DNA of 49,637 bases from JBBDSH01 sp040905045. GTDB lineage: Bacteria; Pseudomonadota; Gammaproteobacteria; Eutrophobiales; Eutrophobiaceae. Under the pieces are notes generated by a model. That model worked only from the letters and a program-made list of their open reading frames with translations. It searched no databases and was not told the origin of the DNA. The stretch is taken from positions 1 to 49,637 of the forward strand of contig JBBDSH010000030.1 in assembly GCA_040905045.1 (NCBI GenBank), read 5' to 3'. Of this stretch, positions 1-9,450 are shown piece after piece. Both the position numbers and the translations under genes were made by a program. The number at the start of each line of letters is the position of its first letter. Positions within the stretch are counted from its first letter, which is position 1.

Positions 1-55
1 TTATCAGACCAAAGCCGGCGAGCGGAGCCCTGAATCCGGCGAGGAATGCGGACAT
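1..55 (-). CDS. partial CysZ/EI24-like membrane protein (N-terminus only)
   Basis: Only the first 18 codons are in the window, reading leftward from an ATG at 55-53, and the frame stays open to the edge. The peptide begins MSAFLAGFRAPLAGFGLI. This resembles the start of CysZ/EI24-domain proteins, where a short amphipathic stretch precedes the first membrane helix. The ATG lies one base after the queF stop (TGA-C-ATG), so the two are probably co-transcribed and translationally coupled. The family call rests on a very short match and is tentative. Confidence 0.4.
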   Translation of the reverse strand, partial: MSAFLAGFRAPLAGFGLI

Positions 56-56
56 G

Positions 57-446
57 TCAGGGCAGGGGGACCGGAACAGGCGGGCTCCAGCCTGCCTGTC
101 TATGTTCCGCGATGATGCTGGTATGGATACCGCCGCGGACATTGAAACGGGCCTGCAGGCGCAGGAAACGCGGCTCCAGGAGCCGGACCAGGTCGCCGAG
201 CATCCGGTTCGTTACTGCTTCATGGAAGACCCCTTCATTGCGCCAGGACCAGATGTACAACTTCAGTGACTTGAGCTCCACGCACAGGCGGTCCGGGACG
301 TACTCGAGGATCAGGGTGGCGAAATCCGGCTGGCCCGTCTTCGGACACAGGCAGGTGAACTCCGGGATTTCCATACGGATGGTATAGTCTCTTTCCGGGG
401 CCGGATTGTCGAAGGTTTCCAGTTCTCTGGACGGTTCTGACGGCAT
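57..446 (-). CDS. queF: NADPH-dependent 7-cyano-7-deazaguanine reductase, short (type I) form
   Basis: QueF reduces preQ0 to preQ1 in the cytosol, the last free-base step of queuosine biosynthesis for tRNA wobble modification. The 129-residue protein has the family core LCPKTGQPDFA, with the nucleophilic cysteine at about residue 34 and the paired aspartate at 41, followed by ELKSLKLY and a NEGVFHE segment that binds substrate. The length fits the single-domain Bacillus-type enzyme, not the ~280-residue two-domain form of E. coli. It diverges from smc and runs directly into the partial gene at the window edge. The family assignment is secure. Confidence 0.93.
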   Translation of the reverse strand: MPSEPSRELETFDNPAPERDYTIRMEIPEFTCLCPKTGQPDFATLILEYVPDRLCVELKSLKLYIWSWRNEGVFHEAVTNRMLGDLVRLLEPRFLRLQARFNVRGGIHTSIIAEHRQAGWSPPVPVPLP

Positions 447-549
447 GTCGCAACGCTCGTTTCACGGAAAACGGAAGGATACCACATTCGTCGAAGCAAC
501 CGGATAACCCGCTTGTGTGAAACCCGGGTTAACGGTATTGTTACGCTTC

Positions 550-3500
550 ATGCGCCTACGCAAGATCAAGCTGTCGGGATTCAAATCCTTCGTCGACCCT
601 ACCACCCTCGTTATCCCCGGAAATCTGGCCGGAGTCGTCGGCCCCAATGGATGCGGCAAGTCCAACATTATTGACGCCGTTACCTGGGTCATGGGTGAAA
701 GTTCGGCCAAGCACCTGCGCGGTGATTCCCTCACCGACGTCATTTTCAACGGTTCCAACACCCGCCAGCCCGTCGGCCAGGCCTCGGTGGAGTTGATATT
801 CGACAATTCCGACGGCCGCGCCGGCGGGCAGTACGCCGCCTATTCCGAGATTTCCATAAAACGGCAGATCAATCGTGAGGGGGTCTCCACCTACATGCTC
901 AACGGTGCGCGTTGCCGGCGCAAGGACATCCAGAGCCTGTTCCTGGGCACCGGCCTGGGGCCACGCAGTTACTCCATTATCGAGCAGGGCATGATTTCAC
1001 GCCTTATAGAAGCCAAGCCCGATGAATTGCGTGTCTATATCGAGGAAGCCGCCGGCATCTCCAAATACCGGGAACGCCGCCGTGAAACGGAAAACCGTAT
1101 CCGGCATACCAGGGAAAACCTGGACCGCCTGAACGACATTCGCGAGGAACTGGAACGGCAACTGAATCATCTGCAGAGACAGGCCCGGGCCGCCGAACGC
1201 TATCAAGTCCTGAAGAAAGAGGAGCGACAGGCCCATGCCGAATTGCTGGCGCTGAACTGGCGTGATTTGAAAGCGGAAATACAGCAGCGGGAGGAGAAAG
1301 TCAGGGAACACGAAAACCGGCTGGAGCAGGGCGTGGCCGAATTACGCAAAACCGAATCGGATATCGAGCGGCTGCGCGACGAACTCACCGGCGCCAACGA
1401 AACGTTCAACCAGGTGCAATCCGATTATTATCAGGTCGGCGGCGATATCTCCCAGCTGGAACAGAAGATCCAGCATACCCGTGAGCGCATATCAGCGCTG
1501 GAGACGGACTTGCAGGAAACTCGCGAGTCCATCCGTGCCGGCGAACAGCAACAAACCCAGGATCAGGAGCAACTGCAGCGGCTCAGGGAAAAAACCGCCT
1601 CCCTGGAGCCGCGGCTGCAGGGATCGCGCAGCGAAAGTAATCAGGCCTACGACTCGCTGAATGAGGCGGAACAGGCCATGCAGGGCTGGCAGGCGGAATG
1701 GGAGGCGTTCCAGGAAAACATTTCCGGCTATGAACGCCAGATCGATGTGGATAACACGCGACTGTCCCATCTGGAAGCCAGCCTCGAGGAAATACGCTAC
1801 CGGCGTCAGGTTCTGAATGAAGAGCTGGACAGTCAGGAGCAGGAAGAACTGGAGCGGCAACTGGCGGAACTTGAGGGGCAGTTGCAGCGGCAGCAATCGG
1901 AGTTGCAGGGGCAGAGAAACGAACGGGAGGAGCAGCTGGATTCGGTCCGGGCTAACCGCGACCGGGTCCATCAGTTGAATGAACAACTGGCGGAACTTCG
2001 TTCCGAACAACAGAAACTGGCCGGTCGTATCGCATCACTGGAATCCCTGCAGCAGGATGCCCTGGGCGAGGACGGTACCGCAATCAGCGAATGGCTGGCG
2101 TCACTGGGACTGGACAACGCGGCGCGCCTGGTCGAGGAAATCAGCGTTGAGGATCAGTGGGCACACGCCCTGGAAACCGTACTTGATCGTCATCTGCAGT
2201 CTTTCTATATCGAGGACATCACGGCGGCCCTGGAAAAGCTGGGGGAACTGGAACACGGGCATTTATCAATCCTGTCCGGGCAAAGCACGAGCCCGGCTCC
2301 AGCGCCCGGTAAATCGTATCCGCGCCTGCTGGACAAGGTGGCCGGCGCTCCGCCGCTGGCTGATCTGCTGCGGGATGTTTATATCGCCGACACTATGGGC
2401 GACGCCCTCGCGGTGTACAGAAATCTGTCAGACGGCGAATCGGTCGTCACCCCGGACGGCGTCTGGCTGGGACCGAACCGGATCCGTATCAATCGTCCGG
2501 AACAGGAAGAGGACGGCATACTTGCCCGGGAGCAGACTATCAAGGCCCTGAAAGAGGAGGAGGCGCGGCTGACGGCCGAGGTGGAGCGTTGCAGGGCGCA
2601 ACTGGATGCGGCCCGCCAGGCTCTGGAAAACGCCGAGGAATCACAGCACAGCCTGGAAGGGGAATTAAACAACCGCCAGGAAACACTTTCCGAGGCGCGT
2701 TCCCGCCAGTCGAGTCTGAATACCAGGCTTGAGCAAGTCATCCGGCGCAAGGAACAGGTACAGGAAGAACTGGAGGAACTGGATGAGCGCGAACAGTCCG
2801 AGCAGGAGGAACTGGAGACTATCCGTTCCAGGGTGGCCCGCATCGAGTCCGACAAGGAGGCGTTATCGTCCGAACGCAGCCACCTGGCGGACAAACGCGA
2901 GCAACATCGCCGCTTGCTGGATGAGGCCCGATCACGCTGGCAGGAAACCCATGAGCAGAGCCACGAGATAGCATTGCAACTGGAATCCCTGAGTTCGCAA
3001 CGCGCCTCGCTGGAACAGACCATCAAACGCAACGAGCACCATATCAATCATCTGAACGGCCGCTACCGGGAACTGCAGGAAAACCTGGAAAAAGTCACGG
3101 CGCCGCTGCAGGAATTGCAGGACAATCTTGAATCCAGGCTTGCGCAGCGCATGGAGACGGAAGGCAGGCTGAACCAGGTCCGGGAAGAAGTCCGGGCCAT
3201 TGATGCAAAAGTACGCCAGAGGGAACAGGATCGCACCACTGCCGAACAGGCGGTGACGGAATACCGCAACGAACTGGAGAAGGTCCGCTACGGCGCCCAG
3301 GAAATCCGGATACGCCTGCAGACGGTTGAGGAGCAGCTTCAGGCAGACGAACATTCCGCCGAGGCCCTGCTGCAGGAACTGGATGAGGATGCGCAACAGG
3401 ACGCCTGGAAGGAAAAGATCGAGTCACTGGAGCGCAAGATCCAGCGATTGGGCCCCATCAATCTGGCGGCCATTGATGAATACAATCAACTGACCGAACG

Positions 3501-4065
3501 CAAGACCTATCTGGACAGCCAGCATGAAGATCTGAACAATGCCCTGACCACGCTGGAGAATGCGATTCGCAAGATCGACAAGGAAACCCGAACGCGGTTC
3601 AAGGAGACCTTTGATCTTCTTAATACTAACCTGAAAGAGACTTTCCCCGTATTATTCGGCGGCGGACACGCTTACCTGGAGATGACCGGCGAGGATCTCC
3701 TGGAGACCGGTGTCGCCTTAATGGCACAGCCGCCCGGCAAGAAAAACAGCACCATTCACCTGTTGTCCGGCGGTGAAAAGGCCCTGACCGCCATCGCCCT
3801 GGTGTTCTCCATTTTCAAGCTGAACCCGGCACCGTTCTGTATCCTCGACGAGGTGGATGCTCCGCTTGATGATACCAATACGGAACGTTTCAGCCGGCTT
3901 CTGGCCGAAATGGCCAATGATGTACAGTTCCTGTTTATTACCCACAACAAGATCACCATGGAAATAGCCCAGCAGCTTCTCGGCGTGACCATGCAGGAAG
4001 CCGGAGTCTCTCGTCTTGTCTCCGTGGACATGGAGGAAGCGGTCAAGATGGCTGCATCCGCCTGA
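550..4065 (+). CDS. smc: chromosome partition protein SMC
   Basis: This is the ATPase that, with ScpA and ScpB, condenses and aligns newly replicated chromosomes. The start is taken at ATG 550 (MRLRKIKLSGFKSF), giving 1171 residues; an in-frame codon at 517 would add a non-homologous tail. The N-terminal head has Walker A GPNGCGKS at residues 31-38. A long glutamate/glutamine/arginine-rich coiled coil follows, interrupted by a hinge at about 500-640. A second coiled coil leads to the C-terminal head, with signature LSGGEKALTAIAL near 1070 and Walker B FCILDEVDAPLDD near 1096. Its presence argues against an enteric, MukBEF-bearing host. Next on the same strand, 101 bp away, is zipA. Confidence 0.97.
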   Translation: MRLRKIKLSGFKSFVDPTTLVIPGNLAGVVGPNGCGKSNIIDAVTWVMGESSAKHLRGDSLTDVIFNGSNTRQPVGQASVELIFDNSDGRAGGQYAAYSEISIKRQINREGVSTYMLNGARCRRKDIQSLFLGTGLGPRSYSIIEQGMISRLIEAKPDELRVYIEEAAGISKYRERRRETENRIRHTRENLDRLNDIREELERQLNHLQRQARAAERYQVLKKEERQAHAELLALNWRDLKAEIQQREEKVREHENRLEQGVAELRKTESDIERLRDELTGANETFNQVQSDYYQVGGDISQLEQKIQHTRERISALETDLQETRESIRAGEQQQTQDQEQLQRLREKTASLEPRLQGSRSESNQAYDSLNEAEQAMQGWQAEWEAFQENISGYERQIDVDNTRLSHLEASLEEIRYRRQVLNEELDSQEQEELERQLAELEGQLQRQQSELQGQRNEREEQLDSVRANRDRVHQLNEQLAELRSEQQKLAGRIASLESLQQDALGEDGTAISEWLASLGLDNAARLVEEISVEDQWAHALETVLDRHLQSFYIEDITAALEKLGELEHGHLSILSGQSTSPAPAPGKSYPRLLDKVAGAPPLADLLRDVYIADTMGDALAVYRNLSDGESVVTPDGVWLGPNRIRINRPEQEEDGILAREQTIKALKEEEARLTAEVERCRAQLDAARQALENAEESQHSLEGELNNRQETLSEARSRQSSLNTRLEQVIRRKEQVQEELEELDEREQSEQEELETIRSRVARIESDKEALSSERSHLADKREQHRRLLDEARSRWQETHEQSHEIALQLESLSSQRASLEQTIKRNEHHINHLNGRYRELQENLEKVTAPLQELQDNLESRLAQRMETEGRLNQVREEVRAIDAKVRQREQDRTTAEQAVTEYRNELEKVRYGAQEIRIRLQTVEEQLQADEHSAEALLQELDEDAQQDAWKEKIESLERKIQRLGPINLAAIDEYNQLTERKTYLDSQHEDLNNALTTLENAIRKIDKETRTRFKETFDLLNTNLKETFPVLFGGGHAYLEMTGEDLLETGVALMAQPPGKKNSTIHLLSGGEKALTAIALVFSIFKLNPAPFCILDEVDAPLDDTNTERFSRLLAEMANDVQFLFITHNKITMEIAQQLLGVTMQEAGVSRLVSVDMEEAVKMAASA

Positions 4066-4166
4066 TCCGCTCTGCGGGGGTTGATCCGGACAGGGGTGAC
4101 ACGGTTTCGATGCTCGACATCCGCTATCATGAGCGTTACTTCAGGGCTATCACCGCGGACTGAGCA

Positions 4167-4880
4167 ATGAACGATCTCCGTTTGCTTCTCCTGCTTCTGG
4201 GTATCGCCATCCTGGCCGGTCTTTACATCCGCGAACGCATGCGATCGCGTGAGGATCCCTTTCCGGACGAGCCGGACACGGATGCGGATTCCCAGGCCTG
4301 GGACGGTCTGAAAATCACCGCGCGCGGCGATGAAGAAGACTACTCGGCGGCCCTTGCCGCACTGAGAAGGAACCGTGTCTCAGCGGCGGATGAGGCCAAT
4401 GAGCCCGTCAAAAATGACGTCCGTTCCGATGAAACCGCCAAAGCCGATGGCGGCAGGCAGCCTGAAGTCTTTATCCTTCATGTCATGGCCGATGCGGGGG
4501 AATCCTATCGCGGTCCGGAACTGCTCGCGGCCCTGGAAAACCTGGGCCTGGTTTTCGGCGATATGCGGATTTTTCATCATTACGGAATCGGCGACATGAA
4601 AACGGATCGCCCGCTGTTTCATCTGGCCAATATGCTTGAGCCCGGTTATTTCGAACCGGACAACATGGCTGATTTCAGCACTCGTGGTGTGTCCCTGTTC
4701 ATGCAACTCCCGTCCCCGCTGGATGCGGAAGTGGTATTCGAATTGATGCTCAACACCGCCGGCCAACTGGCCGACACACTCGGCGGACGTGTCATGAATC
4801 AGGATCGCATGCCGTTGACGGAAGAGGACATTGAATTGCTCCGTGTCAGGGTGCGCGGTCATGCACAAGACCATGGCTGA
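4167..4880 (+). CDS. zipA: cell division protein ZipA
   Basis: ZipA tethers FtsZ to the inner membrane during Z-ring assembly. The 237-residue protein starts with one membrane helix (about residues 4-20, leucine-rich) and short basic residues after it. A charged linker spans about 25-95, and the C-terminal FtsZ-binding domain about 98-230, containing the recognisable stretches FGDMRIFHHYGIG and DFSTRGVSLFMQLP. The linker is shorter than in E. coli ZipA (328 aa). The stop overlaps the start of ligA, matching the zipA-ligA pairing conserved in gammaproteobacteria. The call is based on domain sequence plus context. Confidence 0.93.
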   Translation: MNDLRLLLLLLGIAILAGLYIRERMRSREDPFPDEPDTDADSQAWDGLKITARGDEEDYSAALAALRRNRVSAADEANEPVKNDVRSDETAKADGGRQPEVFILHVMADAGESYRGPELLAALENLGLVFGDMRIFHHYGIGDMKTDRPLFHLANMLEPGYFEPDNMADFSTRGVSLFMQLPSPLDAEVVFELMLNTAGQLADTLGGRVMNQDRMPLTEEDIELLRVRVRGHAQDHG

Positions 4881-6891
4881 CAAGGGCGGGAAAAAACAGG
4901 CGGGAAAGCGTATTCATCAACTGCGGGAGAAAATCGATGAACATAACTATCATTATTATGTCCTCGATTCCCCGGTAATATTGGATGCCGAGTACGATCG
5001 ACTCTTCCGGGAACTGACGGAACTGGAACAGGCGTACCCCGATCTGGTCACGCCCGATTCTCCCACACGGCGGGTCGGCGCCAGACCGGCTGAGGGTTTT
5101 GCCGAGGTTGAGCATGACCTGCCGATGCTGTCCCTGGATAATGCCTTCGAAGAGGATGAAATGCGGGCCTTCGACAGGCGCATTCGCGAACGCCTGGAAC
5201 AGAAAGAAATCGAGTATATGGCCGAAACCAAGCTGGATGGTCTGGCCGTCAGCATCCTCTATGAGAACGGCCATCTGGTGCGCGGCGCCACCCGCGGTGA
5301 CGGCAATACGGGCGAAGATGTCACTCATAATATACGCACCATCAAATCCATTCCGTTGAAGCTGCGCGGCAACTCCATCCCGGCACGGCTGGAAGTGCGG
5401 GGCGAGGTTTTCATGACCATGCAGGGTTTCCTGGACATGAACCGGCAGCAGGAAGAAGCGGGCGGCAAGATCTTTGCCAATCCGCGCAATGCCGCCGCCG
5501 GCAGTCTGAGGCAACTGGATCCCGGCATTGCCGCCCGCCGACCGTTGACCTTCTACGCCTACGGCATCGGTATCGTGGATGAAGCTGTCGTCTTCCGGAC
5601 GCAGGCCGATGTACTGAAAAAATTGAAGACGTGGGGGGTACGTATCTCTCCCGAAAGCCGGGTTGTGTCCGGCATTGAGGAATGCCTGGAGTATTACCGC
5701 GAGCTTTCCGCACGACGCGCGGAGCTGCCGTACCAGATCGACGGCGTCGTTTATAAAGTCAACCGGCTGGATCTGCAGGAACAGTTGGGTGTGCTGTCGA
5801 GGGCACCGCGCTGGGCCGTCGCCTACAAGTTCCCTCCGGAAGAGGAAGTCACGAAAATCCTGGATATCGAGGTACAGGTAGGCCGGACCGGCGCCCTGAC
5901 GCCGGTAGCCCGCCTGGAGCCGGTCTCGGTGGGTGGCGTGACGGTCAGCAACGCCACGCTGCACAATGAGGAGGAGGTGCATCGCAAGGACGTTCGTACA
6001 GGCGACACGGTGATTATCCGCCGTGCCGGCGATGTTATCCCGGAAATCCTTGCCGTCATCAAGGAAAAACGGCCCAGAGGCGCAAAACGGTTCTCCATGC
6101 CGGATACCTGTCCGGTATGCGGTTCCGCCGCCGTCCGTGAGGAAGACGAGGCCATAGTACGCTGCACCGGCGGGGTCTACTGCCCCGCCCAGTGCATCCG
6201 TTCCATTATTCATTTCGCTTCCAGGCGTGCCATGGACATCGAGGGCCTGGGCGAGAAACTGGTGGAACAACTGTTTGAACAGGGCTACGTGCGTAATCTG
6301 GCCGATCTCTATGATCTGGACAAGGAGCAGCTTATGAGTCTGGAACGAATGGGGGAGAAATCGTCGGAGAATCTTCTCGCGGCACTGGAAAAAAGCAAGG
6401 CCACGCGCCTGGATCGTTTCCTTTATGCACTGGGCATACGCGAGGTGGGGGAGGCCACGGCCGGTGCACTGGCGGCCCATTTCGGCGGTCTTGAAGCCAT
6501 CCGGCGGGCGAGTCTGGAGGAACTCATGGAGGTGCCGGACGTAGGCCCGGTTGTTGCCCGGCATGTCCACGATTTCTTCAACGAGGCCCATAATAACGAA
6601 ATCATCGAACGCCTCGTCGAGGCAGGCATGCACTGGAAGGAGTTCAAGGTGGCCGGCCATCAGCCTTTGCAGGGCAAAACTTTCGTGCTGACGGGAACAT
6701 TGTCGGGTTTGACCCGGGACGAGGCCAAACAACAGCTCCAGGCCCTGGGGGCACGGGTTTCCGGCAGTGTCTCGGGGAAAACGGATTATGTGGTGGCCGG
6801 CGAGTCACCGGGCAGCAAGCTGGCAAAGGCACGGGAACTGGGTGTCGAAATCCTGGACGAAGCCGGCCTTAAGAAGCTTCTAGAGGAGTAA
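4861..6891 (+). CDS. ligA: NAD-dependent DNA ligase
   Basis: LigA seals nicks with NAD+ during replication and repair. With the start at ATG 4861 the protein has 676 residues, in line with the family; ATG 4873 is also possible. Order of parts: N-terminal Ia domain (HNYHYYVLD), adenylation domain with catalytic lysine in TKLDG at about residue 124, OB fold, a zinc finger with cysteines at about 417, 420, 435 and 441, helix-hairpin-helix repeats, and a C-terminal BRCT domain (about 600-676). It overlaps zipA by 20 bp. Its last codons and stop lie in the left arm of the palindrome at 6884-6960. Confidence 0.97.
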   Translation: MHKTMADKGGKKQAGKRIHQLREKIDEHNYHYYVLDSPVILDAEYDRLFRELTELEQAYPDLVTPDSPTRRVGARPAEGFAEVEHDLPMLSLDNAFEEDEMRAFDRRIRERLEQKEIEYMAETKLDGLAVSILYENGHLVRGATRGDGNTGEDVTHNIRTIKSIPLKLRGNSIPARLEVRGEVFMTMQGFLDMNRQQEEAGGKIFANPRNAAAGSLRQLDPGIAARRPLTFYAYGIGIVDEAVVFRTQADVLKKLKTWGVRISPESRVVSGIEECLEYYRELSARRAELPYQIDGVVYKVNRLDLQEQLGVLSRAPRWAVAYKFPPEEEVTKILDIEVQVGRTGALTPVARLEPVSVGGVTVSNATLHNEEEVHRKDVRTGDTVIIRRAGDVIPEILAVIKEKRPRGAKRFSMPDTCPVCGSAAVREEDEAIVRCTGGVYCPAQCIRSIIHFASRRAMDIEGLGEKLVEQLFEQGYVRNLADLYDLDKEQLMSLERMGEKSSENLLAALEKSKATRLDRFLYALGIREVGEATAGALAAHFGGLEAIRRASLEELMEVPDVGPVVARHVHDFFNEAHNNEIIERLVEAGMHWKEFKVAGHQPLQGKTFVLTGTLSGLTRDEAKQQLQALGARVSGSVSGKTDYVVAGESPGSKLAKARELGVEILDEAGLKKLLEE

Positions 6892-6960
6892 GGGGTGAGG
6901 AGTGAGACGTGAGTCGTGAAAACAGTCTGCTTCCTTATATACTCCTCACCCCTTACTCCT
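6884..6960. repeat. palindromic element A, copy 1 (possible bidirectional terminator)
   Basis: A 20-bp inverted repeat is perfect: 6884-6903 (AGGAGTAAGGGGTGAGGAGT) pairs with 6941-6960 across a 37-nt loop. The left arm includes the last two codons and stop of ligA. The element fills the gap between convergent ligA and nadB. No T-tract follows on either strand, so a role as an intrinsic terminator is inferred from position and stem strength only. A related copy is at 21646-21740. Confidence 0.75.
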
Positions 6961-6977
6961 TGCACCCCATACTTGAC

Positions 6978-8606
6978 TCAGTCTGAGATGGCTCGGTCCG
7001 CATGCTCCTCCAACTGCAGGATAGTATCTTCGCCCGGCACGGAGGGATCGGCGGCGGGGTAATCCAGGGAATAATGCAGGCCCCGGCTTTCGCGGCGCTG
7101 CATGGCCGACTCGATGACCAGCGCGGCTACCTGCGAGATATTGCGCAGTTCAATCAGATCATTGGTAAGACGGAAGTTGCCGTAGTATTCCTGTATCTCC
7201 CCCTGCAGCAGCTGGATCCGGTTTCTGGCCCGTTGCAGACGCTTATTGGACCGGACGATACCCACGTAATCCCACATAAAACGGCGGATCTCGTCCCAGT
7301 TGTGGGAAACCACCACCTCCTCGTCGGAATCCGTGACCCGGCTTTCGTCCCATTCCGGCAGCGGCGGCGATGGTTCCACATTATCCAGTTTCCGGCGGAT
7401 GTCCTTGTAGGCTGAATGGGCGAAGACCACGCATTCCAGAAGCGAGTTACTGGCCATACGGTTGGCGCCGTGCAGTCCGGAGCATGAGACTTCGCCAATA
7501 GCATAAAGACCCGGTACATCCGTATGCCCCAGCTCATCAATGATGACGCCGCCGCAGGTATAGTGGGCCGCCGGTACGACGGGGACCGGCTGCCGGGTCA
7601 GGTCGAAACCGTACTGGAGGCAGCGTGCGTAAATGGTCGGAAAATGTTCGATTATGAAGTCCTTGTCCCGGTGGCTGATGTCCAGATACATGCATTCGGC
7701 GCCGATTTTCTTCATTTCGTGGTCTATGGCCCGGGCCACGACATCCCGGGGCGCCAGTTCTCCGCGTTCATCGTAACGCTCCATGAAACGTTCGCCGTCC
7801 GGGCCCTGCAGTTTCGCGCCCTCACCGCGCAGGGCTTCGGAAATCAGGAAGGATTTCGCCTTTGGATGATAGAGGCAGGTGGGATGGAACTGGATAAATT
7901 CCATATTGGCGATGCGACAGCCGGCACGCCAGGCCATGGCGATGCCGTCACCGGTGGCGATGTCCGGATTACTGGTGTAGAGGTAGACCTTGCCGGCGCC
8001 GCCGGAGGCCAGGACCACAAACCGGGAGCGGAAGACACGGGTTTTGCCGCTGCGCTGGTCGTAGACATAGGCACCGAGACAGCGGTTTCCCCCGCGACCG
8101 ACACGGCGGCCGGTGATCAGGTCCACTGCCGTCTGAAATTCGAACAGGTCGATATTCGGATGGTTGCGGACACGGCCCTCGAGCGTGCTCTCGATGGCCT
8201 TGCCGGTGGAATCGGCGGCGTGAATGATGCGCCGGTGACTGTGCCCGCCCTCCTGGTGCAGGTGGAATTTTGCAACACCCTGACCCGGTTCCCTGGTAAA
8301 ATCGACGCCGATGTCGATCAGCCACTGGATGCTTTCCCTGCCGTTTTCCACCACTTTCTGGACAATATCGGGTTTGCACAGGCCCGCGCCCACGGTCAGA
8401 GTGTCCTCAACGTGTGATTCGATGGAATCCTGCGTGTCGAGTACCGCCGAGATACCGCCCTGGGCATAATAGGTTGCACTTTCCCTGAGGGCGGCCTTGG
8501 AAAGGACCGCGACACTGGCGTATTCAGCCAGTTGCAATGCCAGACTCAGCCCGGCGGCCCCGCTGCCGATCACCAGTACATCATGCTGGAGTTGGTCTGA
8601 ATTCAT
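6978..8606 (-). CDS. nadB: L-aspartate oxidase
   Basis: NadB oxidises L-aspartate to iminoaspartate, the first step of de novo NAD synthesis; NadA then uses the product. The 542-residue flavoprotein opens with the FAD-binding dinucleotide fold VLVIGSGAAGLSLALQLAE. It contains the fumarate-reductase/succinate-dehydrogenase family blocks ATYYAQGGISAV, EGGHSHRRI and GLHGANRMASNSLLE, and ends with the helical C-terminal domain. It is divergent from rpoE across 254 bp, the same arrangement as in E. coli. The size and motifs separate it from succinate dehydrogenase and fumarate reductase subunits. Confidence 0.96.
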   Translation of the reverse strand: MNSDQLQHDVLVIGSGAAGLSLALQLAEYASVAVLSKAALRESATYYAQGGISAVLDTQDSIESHVEDTLTVGAGLCKPDIVQKVVENGRESIQWLIDIGVDFTREPGQGVAKFHLHQEGGHSHRRIIHAADSTGKAIESTLEGRVRNHPNIDLFEFQTAVDLITGRRVGRGGNRCLGAYVYDQRSGKTRVFRSRFVVLASGGAGKVYLYTSNPDIATGDGIAMAWRAGCRIANMEFIQFHPTCLYHPKAKSFLISEALRGEGAKLQGPDGERFMERYDERGELAPRDVVARAIDHEMKKIGAECMYLDISHRDKDFIIEHFPTIYARCLQYGFDLTRQPVPVVPAAHYTCGGVIIDELGHTDVPGLYAIGEVSCSGLHGANRMASNSLLECVVFAHSAYKDIRRKLDNVEPSPPLPEWDESRVTDSDEEVVVSHNWDEIRRFMWDYVGIVRSNKRLQRARNRIQLLQGEIQEYYGNFRLTNDLIELRNISQVAALVIESAMQRRESRGLHYSLDYPAADPSVPGEDTILQLEEHADRAISD

Positions 8607-8660
8607 AAACTGGGATAATATAACGGAATATCAGCGTAAACCATTGAAAAAATTGATATT

Positions 8661-8687
8661 GAACCTGGCCGCTCCGGTCGCATCAAA
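8661..8687 (+). promoter_or_regulatory. candidate sigma-E-type promoter upstream of rpoE
   Basis: GAACCT at 8661-8666 is followed after 16 bases by TCAAA at 8683-8687. This resembles the extracytoplasmic sigma-E/AlgU pattern (GAACTT, 16-17 bp, TCTGA or similar), with one mismatch in the -35 core. It lies about 170 bp before the rpoE start, where autoregulation would be expected. The assignment is inferred from pattern alone. Confidence 0.35.
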
Positions 8688-8860
8688 TACAGGATCGCCC
8701 GGCAGAGGAATTTTCAGAACAGGCGTCATAGCGGGATTCACGATAACAAAACGGGACGATTCACACACGCTTCGGGGTATCAGGTCATGCCTGTTCGCCC
8801 GACAGGTCACGATAATTTCATGCAGAAAAGCACCTACATACACAATCCGGGAATATCGGC

Positions 8861-9436
8861 ATGAGCGCCGCTGAAACGGACAAGGAACTGGTGAAACGGG
8901 TTCAGCAGGGGGACAAGGCCGCCTTCGATATACTGGTGCTGAAATATCAGTCGCGCATCATCAATCTCGTTTCCCGTTTCGTACGGAACCACGCCGATGC
9001 CATGGATGTCACACAGGAAGCATTCATCAAGGCTTATCGTGCCCTGCCGAATTTCCGGGGAGACAGTGCGTTTTATACCTGGATGTACCGTATCGCCGTA
9101 AATACGGCCAAAAATTACCTGGCGGTACAGTCGCGGCGGCCCAATGAAGCGGATCAGGATATCAGTGAAATTGAACAAATCGAGGGTGACAACGCTCTAA
9201 AGGAGCAGGCGACGCCCGAACGTATGTTATTGACGGAAGAAATCCAGAATACGGTGATTAAGGCTATCGAAAATTTGCCGGAAGACTTGCGCATGGCGAT
9301 AATGCTGCGTGAGCTGGAAGGATTGAGTTATGAGGAGATCGCCGCCGTAATGGAATGCCCCATAGGTACGGTGCGATCGCGGATATTCAGGGCGCGTGAA
9401 GCCATTGATAACGAGTTACGACCACTAATTCAATGA
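8861..9436 (+). CDS. rpoE: RNA polymerase sigma factor RpoE/AlgU
   Basis: This ECF sigma factor directs transcription of envelope-stress genes. The 191-residue protein has region 2 (about residues 20-95: DILVLKYQSRIINLV, DAMDVTQEAFIKAYRALPNF) and region 4 (about 130-185: LPEDLRMAIMLRELEGLSYEEIA, GTVRSRIFRARE). Length and sequence match the RpoE/AlgU group rather than other ECFs. The gene is first in rpoE-rseA-rseB and is followed by mucD. It should be held inactive at the membrane by the next gene product, RseA. Confidence 0.96.
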   Translation: MSAAETDKELVKRVQQGDKAAFDILVLKYQSRIINLVSRFVRNHADAMDVTQEAFIKAYRALPNFRGDSAFYTWMYRIAVNTAKNYLAVQSRRPNEADQDISEIEQIEGDNALKEQATPERMLLTEEIQNTVIKAIENLPEDLRMAIMLRELEGLSYEEIAAVMECPIGTVRSRIFRAREAIDNELRPLIQ

Positions 9437-9450
9437 CCGGGAAATCAGAT

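Noticed and set aside
512..540. TTGTGT-17-TATTGT as a promoter for smc, with the AACCCGGGTT palindrome in its spacer
   Set aside because: It would place the transcript start within a few bases of the smc ATG, making a leaderless message, and the -35 match is poor.
4846..6732. 628-codon open frame antisense to ligA
   Set aside because: It is a shadow caused by GC-rich codon bias; ligA on the plus strand has every catalytic and zinc-binding residue.
7524..8417. Long open frame of 297 codons on the plus strand opposite nadB
   Set aside because: It is the antisense shadow of a well-conserved nadB gene and has no family motifs.
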